DNA of 64,000 nucleotides, from NCBI GenBank assembly GCA_002189035.1, contig NEEC01000008.1:2666001-2730000 (forward strand), given 5' to 3'. The notes below the pieces were generated by a model, which saw only the letters and a list, made by a program, of their open reading frames with translations, did not search any database and was not told the DNA's origin. Source of the stretch: Utricularia gibba. Lineage: Eukaryota; Streptophyta; Magnoliopsida; Lamiales; Lentibulariaceae. The translations under genes were made by a program, and so were the position numbers. Shown in pieces: positions 35,552-44,479 of the stretch; the first letter of the stretch is position 1; each line of letters opens with the position of its first letter.

Positions 35552-38500
35552 ATGGCGTGCTTCGAGAGGGTTAGTGTTAAACAGAGACTAAAATGGGCAA
35601 CGGTCGTGGGCTTGGTGCTGTCTTTTGGTTCCATGTTGGCGCTTGCTTTCATTGCAAAGTCGAGCTCGGATATGCTGCATACTTTGGACACGGAGTTTCC
35701 GTATGATATTTATCGTGTTAATGATTCTGCTGCACACGTGAGTTTTTGAGTAAATTTTTTAAGTGTGTAGTAATGCTTTCCTGTATCATCTTAATATAAT
35801 GTATACCCCATGCTTTTGAAGGGTGCACAGTATAGTCGGAAGCTTTGGGGAAACATAAGAAGCTTGGAACCATTGCAATCATATGCGAACCCGAGAAGCA
35901 TATCCTATACTGGTACTTGCTCTGTCAATGGCTCGTTAGTACTGGAAGAGTGTTGGCTATTTGTATGCAGACCAATGTATTGCGTTCCAATGAATTTCCC
36001 TTATATTTTTCATATTTCAGCTCCAAGTAACCACAACAATGGCTTCATTTACGCTGAAATACATGGTGGTTTTGAGAATATAAGAAACTCGGTACTCATA
36101 GTTTACTACTGTGGATGCAGTTATCTTTTCTTTGAATGAAGTTAACAAATGCTTTTAAATTTTCTAGATATGTGACCTTGTCACATTGTCTAGGCTTCTA
36201 AATGCTACCCTTGTCCTTCCTGAGATTCGAGCAATCTCACAACTGGAAGGCAACAGGTACCGTTATCATATAGTTGTGATACCAGGCTGGCATTCGTGTT
36301 GCTAAGACAAATGCTTACATTCACAGCTCCAACGTAACGAGTTTTTCATATCTTTATGATGTGGAAAAGTTCATAGCAACCCTGGCCCGTGATGTCATCA
36401 TTGTCAGTAACTTACCTCCCAACTTTGAGGAGGCAAGAAGGAGAAAACATTATCCAGTCTTCAAAGCAAAGCGCACTTCTTCTCCCAATTTTTATTTGGA
36501 TGAAGTCTTACCGAAGCTGAAGGACACAAAGTTCATTGGCTTAATTGTCACAGATGGTGGATGCTTACGGGTATGGCTATTTTTATGTGTGTGCTTTTCT
36601 TTCCATCCATGAGGTAACTGTCTTAGAAATATTATAATGTATCTTTTGCTACTTGATTGGAATACTAAGGTTTTACTTGTATTTCATTGTTTGTCTTGTA
36701 TCAAATACAGGAGATTAGTGCAAAAGAATAATGAAATAACTTTACGCTTAGCATCAAAACTGTGCATTTTTGGTTCCTTTCTGAAGGATTATCTCATGCC
36801 ATTTTCTGTGTACATATTCTCCTAGATTACATCCTGCTTTAGAGATAGGAATATAATAGGCAATGGAGTCATAAAGTCTTCTCGAGCAGGGTAACGACAT
36901 CCATGTTTCTCTTTTCCTAATGAAATCCAGTCTATTCTTCCACGGAGCTTTGTTGAGCTTCAGAGGCTCAGGTGTCGAGTTGCATTCCATGCACTTCAGT
37001 TCCGTAAAGAGATTTCTGAGCTTGCTCAACTTATGGTGGAGAGGTAAGTACTAGAAGCCTATTCTTTTCCTTATTCATGCATGCAAATTTTTGTTAGGAA
37101 GTGCTGGGTCAAGTCATGATCGCCAAATATTTCTTCATCTTTCTCAGGCTGCGAGGTTCTGGTCACCCATATATTGCCTACCACCCAGGGTTGAAGAGGG
37201 ACACCTTAGCATACCATGGCTGTGCTGAAATTTTTCAGGTAAGGTCAAGTTTGACTTGACGAATTAAACTTTGTCGGTTACCAACACTGATATGATACCG
37301 GTTTTCTTGAATCATGGCTCATGCACACTTTTTGAACTGATTCTGTTCTGCTAGGATTTGCATGCAGAGCTCATACAGCATCGTCGAGCCCAGATGATCA
37401 AACAAGAATTAATTAAAGAAGGCTTAAGTGTTGATTCACATGATCGGAAGTGGAATGGTTCATGCGCTCTAATGCCTGAAGAGGTACATTAATCATGCTT
37501 AGCTTTTCTCGTAAGAATGCTCATTGGTATTAGGCCTACAATATTGTTGAAACTTATTCCATGGGGAAGCAATCACTTAGGCTTGCTGCCTAAAAATTTG
37601 TAGGTTGGACTTCTCCTTCAAGCTATGGGTTACACTTCAGTAACAAGAATATATTTGGCGGGTTCTGAAACTTTTGGTGGTCAGAGGGTTCTGATTCCAC
37701 TGCGTGCCATGTATCCGTTCTCAGTGGATCGAACATCTGTTTGCAGTAAAAAGGAGCTATCAACAGTCATTGGGCTGGAGACAAATCTCCCCACGGATGA
37801 CTTTGAAATGCCACCAATAAAGAGTCCTAAGCAAGCAAAAACAGATTGGGAGAATGCTGGTCCTCGTCCTAGGCCTCTTCCTCCACCCCCAGATCGGCCG
37901 ATTTATCAGCATGAAAGAGAAGGATGGTATGCGTGGATTGGTGAAAAAGATGGAGAACCAGAACCCTCAGTTAGAGATTTAAGGGAACAAGCCCACCATC
38001 TAATATGGGATGCTCTGGATTATATTGTTTCAGTTGAAGCAAATGCATTCTTTCCTGGCTTTGACAATGATGGGAGTGGATGGCCTGATTTTTCCAGCTT
38101 AGTCAAGGGACATCGTCTATACAAAATGGCTTCTAGTAGAACATACAGACCAGAAAGGTGAACTGCTCAATTTCCTTAGCAGAACAATTTCAAAAACTTA
38201 TAATGTATGTCAGTTAACAATTGCTCTATGTCTCAGGGTAGGTTCCAACAGTATGTTAGTATTAGCTACCGTCTTCTTTCTGCATGCTTTTCAGGAGGTA
38301 GACGTGTCGTGGATAATCTAACTTTTGTTTTGTGACTTTACACAGGAAGTTTCTTGCTGGGCTGTTCAATAGCACAAACGATCATCGCTACCACCCTTCA
38401 CGAAACTGGACTCTTGCAGTAAGACAACACCTCAACCAGAGCACTGGTGAAGATGGGATTGTGCGCGACTTTTATCAATCCAAGCCAAAGCTCTTTCTGT

Positions 38501-38775
38501 CCTACCCCCTACCTGAGTGCACCTGCACGACCATCAAACATGCTGATTCAAAAGGCAGCAATCTGAAGAAAGTGTACGAGGGACAGGCAGAGTGCCCACA
38601 GGAGCTGATCAACCTCAGAAAAGGTCGATTTCAGGATACCCATGCGGATGATAATGATGATGATGATGATGTAAAGCAGGAGGATGATGATCCCGAGTCC
38701 ACGAAATCAGATGGTGCCCGCCGCCTTGACCTCCTCTCCTCTGAGCAGGATGAAGAAATGGATCCCGATGATTAG
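35552..38775 (+). CDS. O-fucosyltransferase family protein (divergent, type II membrane)
   Basis: Ten exons close in frame: 35552-35737, 35822-35912, 36021-36091, 36168-36256, 36327-36570, 36931-37043, 37148-37238, 37355-37483, 37604-38157 and 38346-38775. The product has 665 residues. A short cytosolic N-terminus and one membrane anchor (VVGLVLSFGSMLALAFIA) fit a Golgi type II protein. The plant GT106/OFT fold is seen in GFIYAEIHGGFENIRNSICD, LSRLLNATLVLPEI, SFSYLYDVEKFIATLARDVI, PYIAYHPGLKRDTLAYHGCA, TSVTRIYLAGSETFGG and a C-terminal VEANAFFPGFDNDGSGWPDF. Compared with usual members, the GGLNQMR-type motif reads GGFENIR and the LRFE-type motif reads AYHPGL, so catalysis is not assured. The last ~50 residues are very acidic (HADDNDDDDDVKQEDDDPES), unusual for a lumenal tail. 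Acceptor unknown; relatives act on wall polymers or peptides. Confidence 0.88.
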
Positions 38776-39592
38776 TTGGAATCCTGGTGCCGTTTCCATG
38801 GCCGAATGGCGGTCTCCCTGCACATATTCCGCAGCTTCAGAGCTCTCCTCCCTCCTCACACAGATGCACTTTCCAGATCAGAGCTGCACAGCTCATACAT
38901 GGCTATCAATCAACTGATGATGATCCTTGTTCAGGTTCGTTCACTATTCTTTTGAGAGAAACACAGGTTATGGAGATGACCCATTCTAGCCTTAGGGATG
39001 GAATAAAAGTGTGTGCTGCTACGCCTGTAGGATTCAACGATGCTTTTGTGATTCGTGATATGAGTTCTCCAGGCCCATTCCATTCAAGAGTCTAGGAGAC
39101 CCGTGGGCAAGCGAAGCTTATTCAATCCAGCGTTTTAAATTTTTTTTTTTATAAAATTATTGAATTAAATCTAAAAACTCATGAGGTGAGTTCAATTGCT
39201 GACTTTAAAACATTGGCTTAACACATTTGAAATTTCAAATCAATATTTTAAATTATTTTTTTAACAAAATTCTATTTATTATTAATTTTATTCAAAAGTA
39301 CACGCAACTTTTTAAAATCACAAAAAATAAGTATAATTTAAAAGATTTTAACTAAAATAATATATAAAATGATATTATTAAATATGTTTATATAATTTGA
39401 TTAAATTTATTTTAATGATGCTGTCTGTCTGCATACAGTCAATTGCCTTGATTTGATGTCCAAGGTTTTAATGATGAACATAAATAGTAATTTACTTCAC
39501 TAGTTCACTTTGGATTCCATTCAACGCATTATTTTTCTATAAATAGTTAGTGAAATTGGGCTTCATCTTCATCTTCATCCCAGGCAATCACA
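38776..39592. other. Intergenic, AT-rich, with a small TIR-like element
   Basis: 38776-39100 is the 3' flank of the fucosyltransferase-like gene. From 39127 (CCAGCGTTTTAAA) to 39216 (TTTAAAACATTGG) the ends are inverted copies of each other over 13 bases, like a tiny inverted-repeat element. No clear target duplication. 39230-39420 is AT-rich. The promoter of the next small gene begins at about 39508. Confidence 0.35.
39537..39546 (+). promoter_or_regulatory. TATA box, WPC gene 1
   Basis: CTATAAATAG, 47 bases before the ATG at 39593. The same core (CTATAAATA) is found at the same distance in the duplicate gene. Confidence 0.7.
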
Positions 39593-39859
39593 ATGAGGAG
39601 CAATCAAGCCATCTGCTTCTTCATCCTTTGCCTCTTGGGTATCCTCGCTGCAAAATGTAATGCTTGGCCCTGTGGCGGCGAGCCTCCAAGTCCGTTGCCG
39701 ATTCCAAATATGGGCCCCCCAGTACCGATGCCATGGCTTCCCCCGTTTCCACTATGCCCATCTCCACCGCCGCCAACTCCGACGATACCCCTCCCGCTCC
39801 CGCTCCGGCGCCCAAAAGCTGATTCTCTCGCTCTCCCGGTTGCATGCGCACAACTTTAG
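39593..39859 (+). CDS. Small secreted proline-rich protein, WPC family copy 1, 88 residues
   Basis: A single exon. The signal peptide is MRSNQAICFFILCLLGILAA, cut near KCNA. The mature part begins WPCGGEPPSPLPIPNMGPPV and is rich in Pro, with a second conserved Cys in LCPSPPPPTP. It then ends RRPKADSLALPVACAQL. In the +1 frame the same DNA reads PPAPAPAPKS and stop, which matches the natural end of the third family copy (LAPAPAPK and stop at 59108). The last ~23 residues are therefore the product of a one-base frame change. Function unknown; the size, secretion and TATA promoter suggest a wall or apoplastic peptide. The gene is a tandem duplicate of 41059-41337. Confidence 0.75.
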   Translation: MRSNQAICFFILCLLGILAAKCNAWPCGGEPPSPLPIPNMGPPVPMPWLPPFPLCPSPPPPTPTIPLPLPLRRPKADSLALPVACAQL

Positions 39860-41006
39860 TCCCACACATCCTGTCGTCCATCCGTTTCTTCTACTGCACT
39901 GCAGCTTATGAACACAACCTGATAATAAATGTGGATGCAGTCGTCAGTTCGTCACAGAGGCACCAAGCATTTCTGTTGTTTCTGTGTATCAATCACCTTT
40001 GTGTTTGTACTACGTTATATGATATATATTACTTGTGATTCTTCCAATTCCTTGTTTCCCCTTCTCGCTTTACCATTCAACGGGTGAACTATACTAGTGG
40101 GAAAAAAAAGATGGAATGCAATTAGATCAGATAATGAAGTTAATGGACATGGATCCAACAAGACAGCAGTAGGGCGTGATGCTTTACTGCTGTTTTTTCA
40201 TCAGGTTCTTCTCGATCAACAAGTTGAGATGCATTTGCAGTACTTCGCCTCTGCCAACTTCAGCAGTGCTACTTTAATCGGGATGAGGGTGAAGTGCATG
40301 CTCTCCGTACACTGATTCGTTAAGGACTCAAGAGGTTTAGAGTTTATGTGCCCTTGGGGTTAACAATACCAACAAGTACTAATCTACACTAGATTAGTGG
40401 CAAACATGATGTCCATCAGGGTGTGTTTTCACATTAAGTTGAGTACAATTGATGAACGCAAAACTTGGGTGCCAATGGGGCTGCACTGATCAACATTAGA
40501 TTAGTGGCATGCCCACATGAAGATGTCAATCAGAGTTGGTTTCCCATGAGTTGAGTGCACTTGTTCTTGTTCTTGTTCTTACACAATGATCAAGCACATG
40601 ACTAAGATGCGCTTGATCATTCAAATGCATGAACATCAACCTATGAAAACACTGCATTTTGTGTCATCACGATTTGGAGACAAGCGGTCTCGCATTCCTT
40701 GGATTTCATGGGATTTTAAGGCCATTTTTTAGGAGTAAGAAAATAGCAAGGTAAGAATCCATGGATTATTACCCTAAGCGGCTAAGCCTTACAAAAGTGC
40801 GAAGTCCACGCTCCTGTGTTGTGTAAATGCTGCATGAAATGAGGCTCTCATGGAGAGAGTCTAGCTGCTTCACTTTAAAGCATGGGATTCATGTCTTTAA
40901 CTCCAAAGAATCAACCAAGTTCAAAACAAAACCCTAAACCCTAAGTAGGAATTACTACAGTAGTCCATTTCATATGCAAAGCTTTGGATTCGATGCACTT
41001 TTTTCC
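39860..41006. repeat. Intergenic stretch with imperfect direct repeats and a hairpin
   Basis: Two imperfect copies of a ~70-90-base unit begin CTAGATTAGTGGC near 40389 and TTAGATTAGTGGC near 40496. They share the order GATGTC-ATCAG-TT-TGAGTTGAGT. A perfect 11-base inverted repeat, AATGATCAAGC (40585-40595) and GCTTGATCATT (40611-40621), follows a TTGTTC run. A telomere-like AAACCCTAA box lies at about 40932, upstream of the next gene. No gene is recognised here. Confidence 0.45.
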
Positions 41007-41016
41007 CTATAAATAC
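41007..41016 (+). promoter_or_regulatory. TATA box, WPC gene 2
   Basis: CTATAAATAC, 43 bases before the ATG at 41059. The flanks (GGATTC upstream; GAAATGGGGCTTTCATCTTC downstream) match copy 1. Confidence 0.7.
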
Positions 41017-41058
41017 TTCACGAAATGGGGCTTTCATCTTCAGAGTTCACAAGAAAAC

Positions 41059-41337
41059 ATGAAGAGCAACCAAGCCATCTGCTTCTTCATCCTTTGCCTC
41101 TTGGGTATTCTTGCTGCAAAATCTAATGCTTGGCCCTGCGGCGGCGAGCCTCCAAGTCCGTTGCCGATTCCAAATTTGGGCCCCCCATTACCGATGCCAT
41201 GGGTTCCCCCGTTTCCACTATGCCCATCCCCACCGCCACCAACTCCGACGACACCCCTCCCGCGCCGGCTCCGTCGCCCAAAAGCTGATTCTCTCGCTCT
41301 CCCGGTTGCATTCCTTCACCCTGCCCCCCAACCTTAG
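41059..41337 (+). CDS. Small secreted proline-rich protein, WPC family copy 2, 92 residues
   Basis: Near-identical to the gene at 39593 over the signal peptide (MKSNQAICFFILCLLGILAA) and the start of the mature part (WPCGGEPPSPLPIPNLGPPL). It diverges at the C-terminus (KADSLALPVAFLHPAPQP). It shares the same frame change: the +1 frame reads PPAPAPSPKS and stop. The duplication covers about 0.5 kb, including the TATA region and the 3' UTR (AATAAATGTGGATGCAGTCGT in both). No intron. Function unknown. Confidence 0.75.
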   Translation: MKSNQAICFFILCLLGILAAKSNAWPCGGEPPSPLPIPNLGPPLPMPWVPPFPLCPSPPPPTPTTPLPRRLRRPKADSLALPVAFLHPAPQP

Positions 41338-43202
41338 CCGCAACACTTTCCTTTCCTCCATGCATTACAACTTCCAGAAACTAATAATAAATGTGGATGC
41401 AGTCGTGTGTTCCATCTGCCCCGAGATCTCCAGTTCGCCACAGAGGCGCCACGCATTTTAATCTGTTCCTGTGTATCAATCGCCTTGAATATCGCCTGTG
41501 GCGTTTGTAGCATGATATTTTCTCAAAGATTGTTCAAATTCTTCGTTTCCCCCATTCACAGTTCTAATCTGGAGCCATGAAACAAATCCAGGACGAAGTT
41601 GTATGACAGAATTTGGGTCTGGACCATCTGAGACCTGAGTTAGGCATTGACAAGGATATGGTGTCCATGGGAAAGCATAGACCTTGACCTACTTTGCATC
41701 TCCATTCTGCAGTCTCCACCCACACCAACTTCCCATTTAAATCAACAATTTCTAGGGCTAATTCTAATTAGGATATGCCAATGTTTTAAAACCATGAGTT
41801 TAGTTCGCAGTTAGATTCAAAGAATAAGTTCACCCCGTTTAGAAAATAATTTTTTTTGAATATTTCAAAATATAATTAAAAATTATTCAACTAGTTATGA
41901 AAAGAATTCAATCTAAATCTCTGATTAAATCAGAAAATGACCTTTGAATGAAGGGTGTATTAGAAATTTGATCATTCTTTCATCAGTGTGATAAAATTAA
42001 CTACCTATAATTTAATTTTTTAATTTAATATGTATGAAAAAATGTACGAATAATCAATTTTTTAAATGACTCTGTAACAAAGTTTGGATTGTCATCTCAA
42101 ACCCTAAAGTAGAAATGTTAGGGTAAGGTCTTGGCCCAAGACCGATATCCTTATGAGGCCCAGTGGCCCATCCTCAAGAAAGGGGCTTCATGTTCTTTTT
42201 CTGAAGGAGTTGCAGGAAAGCTTCATTAATGGCGTCCTCTAAAACCAAGGAACATGACACCATTAAAATCATCTGGATGCCCTTAAAATTATTATGCAGC
42301 TATAGGAATATGTACTACAGGGTTCCCCTCATGTTACCAAGACATAGTCTGTAATCCCTTTATTCCTTTTATCCCGACGGACAACCCAAAAACTGCTGAG
42401 TTTTTGGCCTGTTTTCAGCCTCATTCTGCGCCCAGTTAGTTTCATAGGAAGAGGTACTTGGAATCTCTTATGCTTTAAAAAGTGAGCAAAGCATCCGCCA
42501 TCCCACACCTAATACGAATCTTTTATGCATTGCATGAATTTTTATTCCGTTAGGATTTCCTTGGTTTCATGTCAAATGTTGATAATCGGTGGAAAATGAT
42601 CTAGAAATCTGATCATTCTATGGGTTAACTCCCAAATGAAATTTTCTAATGGATTAACCATCGGTTCGGTTGGTAGTGAGGTAATTTTTTTTTCTAAGCC
42701 TAAACTCATGGTGGAAAAGTGTGTCTGAGCATTATAATGAAAATTAAGAAAAAAACAATACTGCAGTGGAGGGTCCTCTTTGTGTGTGAAAACAACTTCA
42801 TTTCATTTTACAGAGGCACAAGAGGGTGAGCGTCGGTGTGAAGATGGTGATCAATCACATCAAGAGAGGTTACTCCTCACCAAATCAAGATGAAAAATGA
42901 TTAATCACTTGCTTTCCTTTGCCCAGTCAACACCTTTCACCAAGTGTTGTAAACCATGAAGCAAGTAGTTGCAAGATTCTCAATGCAAAACAAAAAAAGA
43001 AAAAAGATAATGAAATGAATCGGTGAGTTAATTTTTTTTTATTTTCTGGTGTGATGTTAGTAGTTGTTAGCCTGTTTTGCTTTCATTCAAATATTCCAAC
43101 TTCCAACATTTATTACTGCTTGTAGTTGGTTAGTTGTATTGTATATGAAAAGATGAGCAACATGGACATTGTTCATCGACCTTCTTCATCTTGTGTGTTC
43201 GG
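41338..43202. other. Long intergenic region
   Basis: About 1.9 kb without a recognisable gene. 41340-41560 is the 3' part of the tandem duplication. 41780-42070 is AT-rich and begins with CCAATGTTTTAAA, the same sequence as one end of the small element at 39127-39216. 42700-43202 is the probable promoter and leader of the next gene. Confidence 0.35.
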
Positions 43203-43227
43203 ATGGGGAAGGCAACCAGGATCATGA
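43153..43227 (+). other. uORF overlapping the start of the membrane protein gene
   Basis: ATG at 43153 opens a 24-codon frame (MSNMDIVHRPSSSC and onward) that ends at TGA 43225-43227, past the main ATG at 43203 and in a different frame. If it is in the mRNA, a ribosome using it cannot reach the main start by simple reinitiation. Confidence 0.5.
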
Positions 43228-44165
43228 GAGTATCAATATTCACTTTCCTGCGAAGCTTCCATCTCTTCACTTCAACTCCTGCATTGCTTGCTGTCCCCTT
43301 TGCTGCGGCGGTCCTCCTGTTGCAGCCGCTGGTCTCATCATCATCTCTTCTTGTAGCGGTTCATGCTCGCCTGAGGTCCCTTTTTGTAGTGGCTGGATTC
43401 TGGGGATCATTGGAGCTGTTCAGCGTGCTCTGTCTCAAGCTCTCTCAGACAGCCGTCTGTTACCTGTTTTCTTTGCCTTTCACCCTCTCATTTCTTCTCC
43501 CTGCCAAGTCTTTCACGCTTATGCTACTGCGAAGGAGCACTTGCTATTCCTCTGTCTGGGATTTCACCATTTTGCCAGTCACTCAGCTTTGCGCCTCCTT
43601 TGTCCTCTTGGCAGCAAATGCCACCTGCTTCTGCATTCTCTTCATATGCTTCAGTTTTGTAGATTTTTTAGGAGTTTTGAATCCTGTATTCAAACTGATC
43701 ATTTCAGCAGGGGGGATCATATTCTATGCAGTCCTCGTTGCAAATGCTTCTGTGATCTGCAACTTGTCCCTGATCATTTCTTGGATTGATAAGCGTGGAG
43801 GCTTCATCTCCATCCTGAAGGCCTGTTTTCTGATCAGAGGTCACACCGCAGCTGCAATGTCGTTAGCGGCGTCTGTGAACATGGGACTGGCTTCAATGGA
43901 AGCTCTGTTCCAATATCGAGTTCTGATGACTTCTCAACGCTCCAAATATGCCCTTGTTTTTGAAGCAATCCTCATTGCTTGTATGTATGCTCTCATTCTG
44001 GCTTTGGACACCATTGTCGGTTTTATGCTGTTGAAAAGCTGCGAGAAGGATTATGAGATCCATCAAGAGGAGTACCAGAAGGATCATGTGTGGATCCAAG
44101 GGAAAAACTGGGAAACCAGAGATTCTGGAGCTTGTGCTGAAAAACCTTTCTTGTTTCCTGTCTGA
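43203..44165 (+). CDS. Plant multi-pass membrane protein of unknown function, 320 residues
   Basis: A single exon. From ATG 43203 the protein (MGKATRIMRVSIFTFLRSFH) contains about six hydrophobic segments, for example LAVPFAAAVLLLQPLVSSSS, LFVVAGFWGSLELFSVLCL, FVLLAANATCFCILFICFSF, LIISAGGIIFYAVLVANASV and LIACMYALILALDTIVGFML. It resembles a plant-only family of integral membrane proteins (At1g26650/At1g69430 type) with no established function. A shared feature is a conserved segment before the last two membrane passes (GGFISILKACFLIRGHTAAA). The C-terminal ~45 residues are hydrophilic. A uORF overlaps the start. The long open frame in another phase (43169-43789) is a shadow. Confidence 0.7.
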   Translation: MGKATRIMRVSIFTFLRSFHLFTSTPALLAVPFAAAVLLLQPLVSSSSLLVAVHARLRSLFVVAGFWGSLELFSVLCLKLSQTAVCYLFSLPFTLSFLLPAKSFTLMLLRRSTCYSSVWDFTILPVTQLCASFVLLAANATCFCILFICFSFVDFLGVLNPVFKLIISAGGIIFYAVLVANASVICNLSLIISWIDKRGGFISILKACFLIRGHTAAAMSLAASVNMGLASMEALFQYRVLMTSQRSKYALVFEAILIACMYALILALDTIVGFMLLKSCEKDYEIHQEEYQKDHVWIQGKNWETRDSGACAEKPFLFPV

Positions 44166-44479
44166 AAAGGGAGCTCAGTTGTGTCACAAAAAGAATACAG
44201 TAAGTCAACACAATTCAACATGAAATGTATGGTGCATTGCACACAATGAAGTACACTCTTAAGAGTTAACATCTCTGGGAAACCTTCCAGATATGTTCAT
44301 GCATTCTGGAAACAGGTTCACGAACAGAGTTTTAGAATCGAAGTTCATTGGCATGCCAATATAAGAATCAGATGGAATAACATACCAATTCGTGTTTCCA
44401 GGCACAGTTAAATTAAGTACCAATTTCTGAAATAAATGGAAAGAGTACTCTGCTTCAAGTCCATATGCTAATCTTGCAT

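Noticed and set aside
43169-43789. A 206-residue Cys/His-rich open frame
   Set aside because: It is a shadow of the membrane protein frame; it lacks an ATG start and any family pattern.
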